A stretch of 64,000 nucleotides of DNA from Emergomyces orientalis (Eukaryota > Ascomycota > Eurotiomycetes > Onygenales > Ajellomycetaceae): the NCBI GenBank assembly GCA_002110485.1, contig MOWL01000004.1:682001-746000 (forward strand), read 5' to 3'. Of this stretch, positions 23,084 to 35,485 are shown piece after piece. Positions within the stretch are counted from its first letter, which is position 1; each line of letters begins with the position of its first letter. The notes under the pieces are model-generated. The model saw nothing but the letters and a program-made list of their open reading frames with translations, searched no databases and had not been told where the DNA came from. Position numbers and translations under genes: made by a program.

Positions 23084-26000
23084 GGCGGTTATATTTGTCA
23101 AACATATTGTTTCCGTCACGATCAGAAAGTGACGTAGTGGTCTGAATATCACGTGAATTCGCGACCCTAGTTAGATAATCAATCGCACGTGACATGCGCG
23201 TCCAAAAACTGAGACTGGGAAATTCCACTCCTGAATATTTACACCTGTCCAATTCTCTACGTTGGTATTGACTCAATCTCTCTTGAGTCTTTCTGCTGGC
23301 GGGATCTCGTTGCCATGAGTGTTGCGTACTTCTAATTGCAGTACTTCTTCAATTCGAAATGCCTTTTGTTTTAACCTCGATACATGTCATTCTTTTGATA
23401 ATACCACGACCCTATCAGTCCGTCTTCAAGGGCACCCCTCGTTCACTACTCTCTTGCCTTATATAGGCGATATACATACAGTTCAGCCTCCCCACAGTTC
23501 TCCAATAACCGTCTCACGCGCTCAAGGCCCCTCACTGTTACCGTCGCGTCATAGCTTATTGCCCTCGCGAGGCGTGTATAGTGGGGTGGGTGGATATTGG
23601 AACTTAACCCTAAGTTACATCGTCGGTTGTCCTTTCTGAAGGATGTAAGCCTCGCGGTTGATAGTTATCAGATGTCTGATTAACTCGTTTGAGTCGTTTG
23701 ACGGTTCAAATTGGGCGAAAAGGTGTTTGATGTCCAGAGCCCAACAAAGATGATTTACTATGCGTTTTAAAGTGTCCAAATGGAACACGCGTCAGTTTAT
23801 CTGCTGGACTTAAAATACTCGGATCATTGAAGGGATGGCCAGTCGTATGCTTGATTCTTCTTGGGAAAGGAAATGGGAGATGATTGGTGGGACATGTCGG
23901 GCAACCTTGTATTGAAGAATTGCCTTTGGGAGCCATAAGACTTTTGGAACACACCGTTGGATATCCACCTTGGTTATACTCTCCCCCAGATTACGTAGCG
24001 GGCTTATATCGCCGTCTGTTGGAAGAGCATAGAGCTTTGAACGCAACAAATCCATCCCACATAAGGATGGTTGCCTACTCACCGACCACCGTTGATGCAT
24101 TTTGCAATTCGTTCTTTGGAGATCCACTTGCCGGAATCGTTCCGTGTTGTCTCTTAATCAGATTCACATGGTTCGTAGCAAGGTCAACAATACGACAAGC
24201 AAATGTGTGGTCGTCTTAACTGGTAGCTTTACTAGATTGCCGTTAAGAATTTGCGCTTGTTGTCCTGTTCCGGTTGCTTTCTTTTGCGTCCATAGCGCTG
24301 ATATAATCCCAGCCGTGTCTGAAGGATCTATCGCAAGTGAAGACGAGAAATTGTCCCCAGATTTGGAATGACCTTTTTGAACATGTACCTTTTTGGTGTC
24401 CATTTTTGTCCCTGGTTGGCTGTCCCGTACATATCTCGAACCTCTGTGTGAGCCTTAACGACTTGCCAGACCCCTACCATCCACCCCGTTCCTCCAATAC
24501 TCAAATTATTGCTCGCTGGCCTTACACTGCGGTATCAGCCATAGGTGTTAGCTTGCCCAAGCGTCCCGATCCGCCGCGTTAGTCACCTCGCTATAAGTCC
24601 CGAGTGAGTGCCGACAACTGGCTGCCTGCGAAGATCCTTCAAAGGTACCCAGAACCCTACCTATAGCTGGAATGAATTCTATGCAGCGAATGGAAGGAAA
24701 AAGCGGTTTTTGAGGATGTCTTTTGTCCGCTTTTAAACGCCCTCCAACTTCTGATTTTTTCTCGGCCTAGTTTGGAGAGGAAACAAAAACTAGTCTCTGA
24801 GGTTACTGTATTACACACAAGAGAGGCATCCTCCCGGTCTCAAAAGATGTTCGGGGTTTGAGCGTCGAGTGTTGGGCTTGGATCCTTGTATATCGTGAGA
24901 AAGACATGCGTCGCGGGAAACAAATGCAGAATGGGGAAAGCGATTGCGAATGAGCAGCACGGTGGATTCGTCACTCCTTTAGCAGAAGACAAAGATAGGG
25001 CGAGTTTCTTGAACATGAAACCTCCCCGAGCACGCTACTAGTATGAAAATATTAGCTACGTTGCTAAGTAGCCCAGGCCTCTCTTTTGCTATTCGCCTAC
25101 GCCCAAGTGGGATTTGATCATCGCGAGCAATCATACTACAGTTATGGCCTTGCATTTTGCCCTTCAATGTCCTGAGCCTTTTCTGTTGGTTTCGTAAACA
25201 TCTTAGCCTTGTTTCATGCCTTGCAAAACTGCGGATTGATGGAAATTGGTTTTGGAACATGCACCCAGTCAGGACCTCTCTCGAGTGAGGATCAAAGCTT
25301 AGGCTTGTCTGTATTTGGTGTATGCCCAGCTCCTTTCCCATCTTCTATTTCCCTTTTAGGCATCATGTTACAAACGCGTTGGATTGTTGGCTGCAGCAGA
25401 GGTGAAAGGATGAAGTGTTCGTGTTGGTCTAGCGTTTACAAGTATGTTTTTAACTCTACATGACGGGCCTGCAGCGGGGAGCGAGGAGATCTCTGGACTA
25501 AGAAGGCAACGCGAGCGATATTTTTCTTCGGTTGGTAATGCTGCGGGAAGTTCCTTGCCGTTCCCTGTGCAAACCGGGAACGGCCATAACTTTTTTTTAT
25601 AAGTCTCCCGATCCTTAACTAAGCTGCCATTGGACTAACTGCTTCTTAGGGCGTGTTTTAATATCTCCAACTAACCACCAAGACCCACTGGATTTCCAAG
25701 CTTTCTACTCATTGTTCGCTTTTCGTTTTCAGTAAAAGTGCCCCAGACTAAACTCGTGTTTTTCTTTTATTATTTACCACCAGCCCGCCCTGTGGTACTT
25801 GGCATTCCCTTTGTCTTCTGAATTTAGAATTTTCCGTTGGCACTTCATTTTCCCCTTCTTTTTATATTTTTTTTCATATCAATCGCATCGAGGTCCCAGC
25901 AAACTATTGTTTGCTTTGGCCTTGTTGTTATATATAAGCCAACCCGCCCCTTTCCCTTCGCAGCTTCTTCTCTTTTAGTTGTTGCTTTCAGATGGGCTAA

Positions 26001-26345
26001 AACAAATTGGCGGAAAGAATGAACCAAATCGGTGGGTCTCTACGGCACGCTGGTGCTGGAAGGAAACGATGTGATGTATATGGCCGCCGGCTTCACCTTC
26101 TTCCCCAATATTTTTGGCGGTGCCTCTTTCCGCTCTCCTTCCACAGGCCACTATCGCGTTGTCGCCAGTCATCCTTGGTCAACAAAAGCGCTTTGATTGA
26201 CTCCACTCCCATATTTTCTAGATACCGGATTCTTTTAGCCGTATATTTTTTATTCACGGTTCAATCGTTATTCATTTTGGTATCATCACTTATCCTTACT
26301 TGGCTGGTGTGAAACTCGGTCTATCCGCGACTCTCTCTCATCGCC
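23084..26345. promoter_or_regulatory. 3.3 kb divergent region upstream of the chitin deacetylase
   Basis: This is the longest gap in the window. Next to Rtp1 there are two CACGTG palindromes, at 23150-23155 (within TCACGTGA) and 23186-23191. The rest has only short open frames, none longer than about 140 codons and none recognisable. The right end (25,600-26,340) is pyrimidine-rich, with several C/T runs typical of a fungal promoter and leader. I cannot tell whether a non-coding RNA, a decayed gene or only a long promoter is present. Confidence 0.4.
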
Positions 26346-27626
26346 ATGAGTTCCCACCGCTGGGTGTGGACTCTCCATCTCGGTCTCGCGGTTCTCGCAT
26401 CCGCTGCGGCTCTTGATGACAAGGAAACGCCTGATTGCGAAACGTCCAATGGCGGAATCCTACCCAAATTTCCGATAGCCCTACCACCAGCACATGTTCC
26501 ACCCCCAGGATTTGGTGGACTTGGAAATGCGCCCGCCCCCAGATTGGAAAAACGTGATGGTTCTGAACCAAGGTGTGGACCAAACTATGGACCTTGTCAG
26601 GATGGTTACTGCTGCTCACCGTCAGGTATGTAACTCGCCTCGGTCTTGAAATTTGACCCCACTTCCATTTTGCTTACTGTGGCCCCAGGCTTTTGCGGTG
26701 ATTCGAGACACTATTGTCAGGCCCCAGATTGTTTAATCGACTACGGGAGCGGTTGTGATGCGCTGAAAACACCAGGCGGGGAGAGTACATTAAGTGTCGG
26801 CCGTGATCGTATTGGGCAAATTCCATACGCCTTTGAACCGATTTTTAACTGCAAAGTTCCCAATACAGTTGCCTTGACATACGACGATGGCCCTAATAAC
26901 TATACCAGTGATCTTCTCGACATGCTTGATTCGTTCAACGCGAAGGCCACCTTTTTCGTGACAGGAATCAATTCGAATAAGGGCTCGATTGACGATCCCA
27001 ATTTGCCGTGGAGGAGCTTAATAACCCGAATGCTGCGCAGTAATCATCAAATTGCTAGCCACACCTGGGCTCATCAAGATCTCGATGATCTTTCTACTGA
27101 TCAACATCGCAGCCAGATGGTGAAGAACGAAATGGCTCTCCGCAATATCTTTGGTGGCTTCCCAACCTACATGAGACCTCCATACTCGAGTTGCTCTGAC
27201 AAATCCGGTTGCGTTCGAGACTTAAATGACCTAGGATATCATGTTGCTTATTTTGATGTGGATACGGATGATTACAACAATGATTCCCCTGAACTTATAC
27301 AACGCTCCAAGGATATCTTCGATAACGCCATTGCTTCTGCTAAACCCCATGGAGGGTCTCTGTTGGTTATAGCTCATGATGTCCACGAGCAAACGGTCTA
27401 CAATCTTACTTCTCACATGCTGAAAGGTATATATGCCGCAGGTTATGAGGCAGTTACATTGGGAGAATGTCTCGGAGATGGGCCGGAGAACTGGTATCGC
27501 TGGACCTATCCTAATAATTTCCAAGACCGTTTGACAAATCCATCTAGAAAAGCAACAACCCAAAACAACGAGACGACCCTGGCCCGACGGCTCTCGCGGG
27601 AAAGAATGCACCTGCCCCCGCTTTAG
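26346..27626 (+). CDS. Secreted chitin deacetylase (NodB polysaccharide deacetylase with type 1 chitin-binding module)
   Basis: Two exons, 26346-26625 and 26689-27626, give 405 aa. Residues 1-22 are a signal peptide ending in ASAAA. A linker ends in a dibasic Kex2 site, LEKR (residues 67-70), so a propeptide is probably removed. A chitin-binding type 1 module follows, RCGPNYGPCQDGYCCSPSGF then CGDSRHYC, with eight cysteines in the hevein pattern; the intron splits it. The NodB domain has all five motifs: TYDDGP (about 157), SHTWAH (about 217), RPPYSS, DTDDY and IAHDVHEQT. The metal-binding Asp-His-His set is therefore complete, and activity on chitin or chitooligomers is expected. There is no GPI signal, so it is likely wall-bound or free. 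It stands divergent from Rtp1. Confidence 0.94.
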
Positions 27627-28752
27627 ATCTGACAACTGCATGTCGTGGTGTTGCTTTCAGTCACCTTTTGGCGAATGTCTCTTGCTCGAATACACCTCTA
27701 GGGATTTGGGGCTGATAGAGTGGCTGTGTAGTTCCTATCTGTTGGGGTCTGATGCTGACGCTGACTGGAATCTATGCGATTATAAATTGGTTTACTAACG
27801 GTAAATGGCGATACGCATAGTGTACAGCTGGGTTTGCAGGGTGAAGCCAGATTTCATGATGGTTATTGTGCTTGTGTTCATGTCCTTGTCTCGTTGTATA
27901 TTCCGTGTTGTCATGTTCTGCGACTGCCTCCTTGCATGTTTTCTTTGCCTTGCTCCGCGTGTTTTTTACTTCTGTTTACATGTTTTTCCTCTATGCATGA
28001 CTCTCACTATAGTTACACAAGCGTTGTGGTCAAAATATTTCTCGGGCCTGTGGGTTTACGCGTCCCTCTCCGTGTTGTAGATTCTCTCTAATTCCCCCAG
28101 CTGGTTAACTTGTTCAACTTCTGATACATTCCTCGTCGACACACAGCACCCCCAAATATCACTGCAATCCCAGTCCTCACAAATACTGTAACTATACGTT
28201 AAATTAATTAACGTTGTCTCTTCTGTCAGACAAAGTTCGTGACATATGCTTGCTTCCTTTTCTATGCAATGATACTTCACGGATATGGTGATTATGCCCA
28301 CGAGTACCTGTAGATATAACTCAAGGGGAAGAGACGGGGGCATTAAATAATAAATAACATTTCTTCTCCTCTCGGATCGGGGTATTGGATGTAAGTGAAA
28401 GGACCCGCGCAAACTAGTGTGATAATGAAGGGGGGCAAAATAATAGTAATAATAATAATAATTAATAAAAAATAAAGTCGCAATAGAGGGTATATAAGTG
28501 TAACAAATACATAACAGGTCATGGTTTGTAGCATAAATCGAAGCTGAAGAGAAGATTAAATATGGCATCATGAATAAAAGATGAACAGAGAAGACCCCCG
28601 TGACACCTGCCCAGGTCTGGAAAAGTATTAAAATAAATGGAGAACGGAGATGTGAACGTACAAACGCGTTGATAGCATAGGCAATGTCGTACAACGCCGC
28701 ACGCCGCACGCCGCCGTCGCCCATCTGCTACTCTCATTAATAAATATTTTTT
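27627..28752. other. Convergent 3' region of 1.1 kb
   Basis: This lies between the deacetylase stop and the stop of the next minus-strand gene. It contains an AT-rich tract with (TAA)n-like repeats at 28442-28475 and a GCACGCC-type repeat near 28698-28715. A minus-strand open frame starts at 28724, only 29 bp beyond the upstream stop codon; I do not count it as a gene. Confidence 0.4.
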
Positions 28753-30975
28753 CTACTTTCTAACCACTTTCAGTAGGGGTGCGATCTTTGCTGTACGGCT
28801 CAGGCCCACTCTATATGGTACCTTCTTATTTACCGTGATGGGGCTGTGTTTGTCTGGGCCTTTTTGTGCTATCATTAGGGGCTTTTTGGGCGTTTCGACT
28901 AGTTCGGGTGCGGGCGTGGTTGTTGTTGATGGTTGTAGTTGTAGTTCAGGGGACGGAGAATGTGTCGAGGATGTTAGTACGTCTGTCATGAGTTTCTTCT
29001 GCTCTTCTTCGATGGGTTGGGGTTCTTGATCGGCTTTCACTACTATTCCTATATCTGCAGCAGTATCCGGTTTGGAGTCGTTTTCTTCTGGGGTCTGTTT
29101 GAAAACAGGAATATTCTGATCTTGCTCTGCAAGGGGTTGGATATCTTTCTTACCATCGATCGGTGGTTCGGTTTCCGCGAGTGGCTCCACGGTTAGTATG
29201 TCCGACGTCTTCTTCCGCTTTCGACCGCGTTTCTTGGGTGCAGGAGCGGGAGCGATAGGGTCGGGGGGTAATTGTTGGGCCTCGTCGAGTTTCAAATCCC
29301 TTTCATCCTCTTTTTTTGCTGTAAGTGCGGTTTCGTCTTGGATGTCCTCGGTGCAAGTCGTAAAATCCTTCTCGTTGCTTTCCTCGTGGAGTTCAGCTTT
29401 CTGACTCCTGGATGACGAATTCTTCTTCTTTTTATCTCTGAATGTTACGTTCTCCGGCTTCTCGTCTATCCATATCACATCGTCCTCAACATCTGATTCT
29501 ACAGCCCTCTTCAACATCACGGAAGTAGTCTTTCCCCGTTTAACCTTCTTCTTCGCCACTTTAAGTGGTCGTTTAGGTGCCTCAAGTGGTTCTGGTTCAT
29601 TGGTTGTATCGTGGTCTGCATGATTAGGGCACCCATGAGGGGTTTCCTGAGTAGCGTCATGAAACATATACTCCTCTGGATTATTCGATGTTTCTACAAC
29701 AATCGAGTCTCCATCTTTGCTTGTTTGGCACGTTTCTGTAACTGAGAAATCCTCACCTGGAATCTCAATTTCAACGTGATGATTCCCGCTGCCATCAGGC
29801 CCCATAATAGTATCAACACTAGCCTTACTCCGTGACCTACTTGGCCGCGGCTTGTAACGTTCTTTCGGCATACCGCCAAAATCGGCATTAATACAATCCA
29901 ACTCATCCCGATCACTCTCCATCCCAGCAGTCTCCGCAGCTGAGGGTTTCTTCTTTTTCATCGCTGTTGGTCTCATATTTGTTATCGCCACTTGAACTAC
30001 AGGCGGTAGCGAAAGCTCATCGCGCGTGCTCTCTGTTGATGATTGTGGCGGGGGGCTTATAAAGGACGAGGACATTGTCCTGTGTGCTCGTGCGAGCGCT
30101 ATGGAAGACATTGGCTCGGTGTCGTACGCAGTGTCGTCAAATCCTTGTGTGGACTTTGATCGTCCTGGTGGTTGTTTTCGAGAGCGGACTTCCGGCGCGG
30201 GTGTGCCTGAAGGCTCCGTTCTGGTTTCAATTGTGGAAGGGTTTTTGGGAGTATTCGGAGCTTCAGTCATCAGATCTTCCGTAAAAGTACTATCTCCATT
30301 GTCGTCCTTTCCAGAATATAGAGAGGCATCCGTATCATTCATTTGTCCAGATGTCGCTTCTCGACTGATACCATCGCCTTGCTCGAGCGAACCAGCAAAA
30401 CCTACACTTTTTCCCATATCTTGAAATGTTCCAGATAGGTCCATCGTCCGTCGCCTTTTGACATCCTTCATGCCCATCACCACATTCTCCACCCCTATAT
30501 TACCAACATCCATCGTCCTTCCCCTTTTCAAGATACTTCTCCTGGACGATCCCCGCTCACCCAGCTTCATCGGGCTAGAAGATGGACTACCCTCGTCTTC
30601 TCCAAGCCACGCCCTCTCCCTCCGTTGCTGGGACAACGAAACAGACACCGTCGCCATCTGATCCTGTGATTGTGGTGCGAGGAACTGATCAAAGTTGACG
30701 CTGAGGTTGGGATCGAAGCTTGGGGGGCCGTGATGATTCGAGCCGGAATGAGTGCCATTCCCATATCCATTGATGGTTTCTTCGACCACTTGATTATTAT
30801 TATTATCAATATTACTCTCATATTGTTCGTGCTGATCAATTGGTGGGAAATCCCGCAAAGTAATGACACTTTTGGCCGTGGAATCACTGTCCTGGAGGGG
30901 ATCGGTGGAGGTAGCGATATCGCTGAGTTCAGCGTCCGACTCGTCTGAGTCTTGGATTACGAGGTTAGAGGGCAT
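28753..30975 (-). CDS. Unrecognised acidic/basic nuclear-type protein, 740 aa
   Basis: A single exon that starts at MPSNLVIQDSDESDAELSDI. I do not recognise the protein. It is almost entirely low complexity: Ser/Thr/Glu/Asp-rich segments alternate with basic clusters such as KKRGRKRKK (an AT-hook-like, probable nuclear localisation signal), KKKKPS and KVAKKKVKRGK. Scattered SQ/TQ and SP/TP sites suggest kinase regulation. Two ordered-looking elements stand out: DDVIWIDEKPENVTFRDKKK in the last third, and the C-terminal PYRVGLSRTAKIAPLLKVVR, which is the best candidate for a conserved binding motif. The composition resembles chromatin or DNA-damage adaptors, but that is inference only. It lies head-to-tail with VPS11, 370 bp from that gene's stop. 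Confidence 0.7.
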   Translation of the reverse strand: MPSNLVIQDSDESDAELSDIATSTDPLQDSDSTAKSVITLRDFPPIDQHEQYESNIDNNNNQVVEETINGYGNGTHSGSNHHGPPSFDPNLSVNFDQFLAPQSQDQMATVSVSLSQQRRERAWLGEDEGSPSSSPMKLGERGSSRRSILKRGRTMDVGNIGVENVVMGMKDVKRRRTMDLSGTFQDMGKSVGFAGSLEQGDGISREATSGQMNDTDASLYSGKDDNGDSTFTEDLMTEAPNTPKNPSTIETRTEPSGTPAPEVRSRKQPPGRSKSTQGFDDTAYDTEPMSSIALARAHRTMSSSFISPPPQSSTESTRDELSLPPVVQVAITNMRPTAMKKKKPSAAETAGMESDRDELDCINADFGGMPKERYKPRPSRSRSKASVDTIMGPDGSGNHHVEIEIPGEDFSVTETCQTSKDGDSIVVETSNNPEEYMFHDATQETPHGCPNHADHDTTNEPEPLEAPKRPLKVAKKKVKRGKTTSVMLKRAVESDVEDDVIWIDEKPENVTFRDKKKKNSSSRSQKAELHEESNEKDFTTCTEDIQDETALTAKKEDERDLKLDEAQQLPPDPIAPAPAPKKRGRKRKKTSDILTVEPLAETEPPIDGKKDIQPLAEQDQNIPVFKQTPEENDSKPDTAADIGIVVKADQEPQPIEEEQKKLMTDVLTSSTHSPSPELQLQPSTTTTPAPELVETPKKPLMIAQKGPDKHSPITVNKKVPYRVGLSRTAKIAPLLKVVRK

Positions 30976-31345
30976 CTTGTTGGACGATAGCGATGAAATA
31001 GGCACAGTGCATATGCTTTAAGACCCGCGGGGGGCCGATTATGTGACTCTCCGGGGGCCTATATCGCTGTTTATGGATAATGCTAATAGCTTTCGACGCT
31101 TCTTGGAGCTTCGTTGCTGAGATAAACTCCAGAGACGCGGCAGATACGCGAAGTCACGTGTTGATATGAAAAACCCAAACGATAAAAGTCCAAGAAAACA
31201 TTTCTTAAATCAACAATTATTCATAAATAGACACTTAATAAGGCGGTCATTTCACATATCAAATTAATAATATATGGCTATACATAAAACTTGGTATCCC
31301 AGCAAAAACCCAACGTATAAACTTAGGAGGATCAGAAATAATGGT
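30976..31345. promoter_or_regulatory. Promoter region of the 740 aa protein
   Basis: 370 bp between the VPS11 stop and the downstream gene's start. It contains CACGTG at 31155-31160 (GTCACGTG context), about 180 bp upstream of the ATG, and AT-rich sequence toward VPS11. Confidence 0.45.
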
Positions 31346-34300
31346 TTATTGCTCTAAATTATTCGCCCTCATAACCCCCCTCCCAAAAAACTCACTAACA
31401 GTCCCAAATCGATCCCGACTCCGCTGCAACTCACTCTTAAACAAATCATGCTGGTCTGCGGATTTAATTTGCCTTTCGCGGATGGCTCGAATGGTCGCAT
31501 TCTGCGGTGCACATACGGGACACTCGGCATCCTCGTCAACTCTGTTTAAACACCGTTGGTGGAAGGAGTGTTTGCAGAGGAAGTGCACGGTGGGGAGGTC
31601 TAGTCTGTCATGGCATGAGGCGCAGCTGCGTGCTTGGAAAACGAAGGGTTTGGTCCCGAGTTCATCGATTTCCTTTTGCTTTGCATTAGTATCGGCAGTG
31701 TAACTAGATATTAGGCGGCGGTTCTATGCGTGGTGTTGGTTAGTTAGTGGTGAAAGGCACATGATGGAGCACGGTAGTTGTAAATAAGCGGTTTTCTTCC
31801 TTTCCCCTTAGTGGGTGTAGCATATGGTAGGATAGGATACGTACATTTGATATCTCTTTCCGTTCCCTCTCGATATTATCGCTGAGATACTTCTTTATCA
31901 TCCCCATCGTCACCACAGCATTTTTGCTAAGTGTCTGAATCACCTGCAACGGCGCCATTAATCCGTCCTTATCTATCTTTCTGAGAACCTCATGCAGCTC
32001 CTCGCCGGCTTCCTCGAGGATCTTCGGACTAGACGAGAAATAAGCAAGCGCGTCGAGGTATAATTGTGGTTCTTGCGGGCCGTATTTTCTCAGCGCTTTG
32101 ATGACACCTGCCGTATCCTTGGCGGAGGTGTAAGAGCGGAATATATCCGAGCACAGGCCTTGTTGTTCCTGGACTAATGTCGTCCCCTCCCGGAAGTTTG
32201 AGAGGTCAGAGAGTAATAAGACATTCGATGTAGATACGGGAATCTATGAACGCCATACATCTCATTAGCCATAATAATTCCGTAATAACACAAAACCATG
32301 CATGTACAGGAAAGTATGCATACATCCTTCCCCTCAATCAATTTCTTCGCCTTCCTCTCCCACTCTTCTCTCTCACCATCCCCCTTCGCACGCTTCGCCG
32401 TATCCAAATACATCTCAAACAAAGTCGTATACAGATCCACCTTATCCTCCTCTGTCAGATTGTCCTGCTTAATCAGCGCTTCGAGAAATTCTATGAACTT
32501 CTGCGGCTGATCCACGAAAGCCGAAAACGCACTGCGCGGTTTCGGTACGTCATATTGGAGAGGTGATTCAATCTCTGGCGCTAATTGCGGCTGGGCAAGC
32601 GGGGCTTTTGGCCCCTGCGATCCTGGTAACGGGATGAAAGAGGTGAGGTTTTGGATGGCGCTTCCTGCCTGTGGTTGGGGTTTCTCTACTGGCTGCCGTT
32701 CAGTTTCTCGTCGGGGTCGGAAATGGCCAGTATAATACTCGATAAATAGCTTTGTCGTCTCCTGCGGGCAATGGCCTAGGAGGACGCGGGCGTATTTCAT
32801 GAGATTTGGATAGGCCTGTTTCATAATGTTTCGTTAGCATGTAGATTGATATTTGGGTGTGTGCAGATGCATGCATATTAACTTACGGTATCAGGATCCA
32901 AGCTCCAGATATACGTCAGAGCCTCTGCATATTTCTGAGAATCTTCAATCAAAATGTCAATCACCATGTCATTTTCGTTATGCTTTGTCGCTAGATACGC
33001 AGCTTGCTCGTAATAGCCGCCCTGTCGACACATCGCAATGGCAGTCTCCAGGTCAAATTTTAGTTCGCCGGGAGCTTTTATGAACGAGTCCAGCTTGGTC
33101 GTATCTTTCAATTTCGCATAACAGTTTAAGAGTAATGTTGTATGATCGGCTGTCGCCTTTTCATGGTCGTGGAGCTCTTCGAGGTATTCTATGAGGTTGT
33201 GGATTCGTTGGGTATCAAGGAACTATACAGTGCAAGTTCTAGTAAGCTTCCGCCAAATCGACATGGTCAGCAGCAGAGATAAAAACTATACCTTCCGAAT
33301 AACCTGGGAGGGTTCCGTATTGTCAATAGCACGGAGATATTGTTGCATTGCAGTATCATAATCTCCTTTCTGGTATAAGTAGTCGCCGTATTTGCGGAAG
33401 ATGCTATTTTGCTGCAGCGTATCAATTCCAGCTTTCTGAGCAAGATTGATAGCTAATATATAGAGATTCCGCTGGTAAAGGATTTCCAGCTTCTGCTGGA
33501 GTGTCTTTTCACGATATCGAGAAACCTTTTTCCCAAGTATTGTGTTTTCTTAGCTCAGGAGTCCACCTCATAAAGCTCATGGAGGGAATATACATACCGT
33601 CCCGTCCACAGTAACGATAAAAAAATCACCCCATTCCATGAACACATACTTCACCCTCGCTGCCAACGACTCCGAGTGCGCAATAAACTTCAAATCCGGT
33701 TCTAATATCGTAAACGTCGACGTCGTCAAGATATCCTCAACCTGACTGCCACCCCCAAACCTCCGGAAGGTATCAGACTTCGGCAACGCCGGCTTAGGCG
33801 GACATACAAGCGCTATGTAATCCTTAAACGAATTTATGGATGTCTTCGGGCTCTCAAACGCAAAGCTGGGGCCCCGCCCACCGGAGGCGCCGTATGTATA
33901 TATCGCATCTTCCCGGGCAATCATGATATCACCCGTTTCGTGATCGAAGGTCATACAACCCACGCCACAGCCTAGGTCCTCGAGCGCACGCGCGGGTTGG
34001 CCCTGGCCCTTGCCCGCGATGACGAGCGTAAGTATCCGGCCCGTTGTGGCGATGTATAAGGTCGTAACGGGCCCGTGCTGGATTTCTAGGCCTGTGATGG
34101 GTTCTTCGGATTCAAAGACGGTACGTTGCTTTGCGCCTCGGTCGTGGATTAGGTCGCCGCGAATCACCGTGACGGAGCCATTGGCGAAGCCGACAGCGAG
34201 CTGGGATAGGTCGGGCAGGACGACGAAAGCGGATACCTGGGAAAAACCACCGTAACCAGACATTAGATACCACATTTGTATGTATATATATATACTCTCA

Positions 34301-34853
34301 GCATGAAAAGAAAGAACCTCCATACCGGAAACTGCCTCCGTCCATTCTGCACTTGAACTGTCGACAAACACCGCGGCGCCCCCGTTTTTTTCTCCTCCTT
34401 ATCCAACGCCCACACCTTTAGCACGGGGTCATTAAGCAGGTCCTCGGAGATCGTGACGATTAGAGAGGTCGCATCGACCTGTCTCATGTGCGTGATGGAG
34501 CCTGTGTCGTGCGCTTTGAAGGTGCGCAGTACCTTGAAGGTCTGCGAGAGGATGTGGACGACGCCATCGGAGGTGCCGAGGAAGAGGTTCTCGGAGCCGG
34601 TGCAGATGCTGCTTATGTCGCTCTGTACGTGGTCGTATCGCATCGTTTTGCATCAGTATATGTAAATGAAGTCCAGTCAATAAAAATAGGGGGGGGGGCG
34701 CATGTACGTACATTGAAGATGGAGCTTCCGCTGTCTGGGAATTGGACGGGGGAGACGTCGAAGAAGTTAAATGTTTTCCACTATGGGGTCATCGATGTTA
34801 GTGATGATTCGGGACAAGTAAAAAAATGGACGGCTTACTGAAGTCAGAGCCAT
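31346..34853 (-). CDS. VPS11: VPS11 / Pep5, HOPS-CORVET tethering complex subunit with C-terminal RING
   Basis: Nine exons close in frame to 952 aa: 34853-34839, 34780-34712, 34622-34326, 34236-33598, 33525-33292, 33222-32887, 32815-32324, 32243-31845 and 31723-31346. All junctions are phase 0. The first exon encodes only MALTS. The N-terminal half is a beta-propeller (WKTFNFFDVSPVQFPDSG, LFLGTSDGVVHILSQTF, LAVGFANGSVTVIRGDL). Clathrin-like helical repeats follow (QKLEILYQRNLYILAINLAQ, SLDPDTAYPNLMKYARVLLG). The C-terminus is a RING: CASCHDRLDLPTVHFLCKHS, then FHQRC and CPVC. VPS11 is a core scaffold of both endosomal and vacuolar tethering complexes and binds VPS18 and VPS39/VPS3. The final residues are MRANNLEQ. 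Confidence 0.95.
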
Positions 34854-35485
34854 TTGCTAGCACCGGCGCCATGGGGCGGAGAAGGCTTTTGGTGGAGGAC
34901 AGATGTTGGGGGGAGAAGAAAGGTTGGAGAAGAGTTGAGTTGGTGGTTATGATGCGGCCTATGATGATGATGGTTGGCGATGATGTCGTTCCTGGCTCCA
35001 CACATTTATCCTGGCTACAACAGGCAAAAGTGTGGCTGGAGCTACTAAATGAACGAACCCAACAACTCTAGCAAGATATGCCACAGCAGCAGCAGCATCT
35101 CTTAATGTATTAAAATAGACAGGGTCCTGTATACTATATATTCTTTACTCTGACATTATACCTAGGGTAATAAAAAAAAACTCCAAATTGAAAATTATAT
35201 TTGAATTTTTAGTTAAAAACCGAGCTATTATCACCGTTAAAAAAGGCATGATCTGCTAGTTACATATGCTTCCCGTGCACATCTATGCTAATCTTCCTTC
35301 TCATTTAAACTCACGCATGCTATACTATGCTATGCTTTCCTATCCTATGACTTGATATATGTTACATGTAACAGTATGTATGTGCTCGTCGTTCTATCGC
35401 CAATAAAAAAATAAACGACAACAAAAATTACTCCCGCAACCAACAACAAAATGCAAAAAAAAAAAGGGGGGGACCCACACCCTAA
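34854..35485. other. Region between VPS11 and the next minus-strand gene
   Basis: 632 bp with the VPS11 promoter at its left end and the 3' untranslated region of the next gene at its right. AT-rich sequence is at 35130-35220, and an A-rich, G-rich junction lies at about 35450-35471. No gene seen. Confidence 0.4.

Noticed and set aside
28056..28724. A 222-codon minus-strand frame starting MGDGGVRRAALYDIAYAINA with a GTACGT donor soon after
   Set aside because: Its ATG is only 29 bp past the stop of the upstream same-strand gene, leaving no room for a promoter. The remainder is AT-rich and hydrophobic by composition, and I recognise no family.
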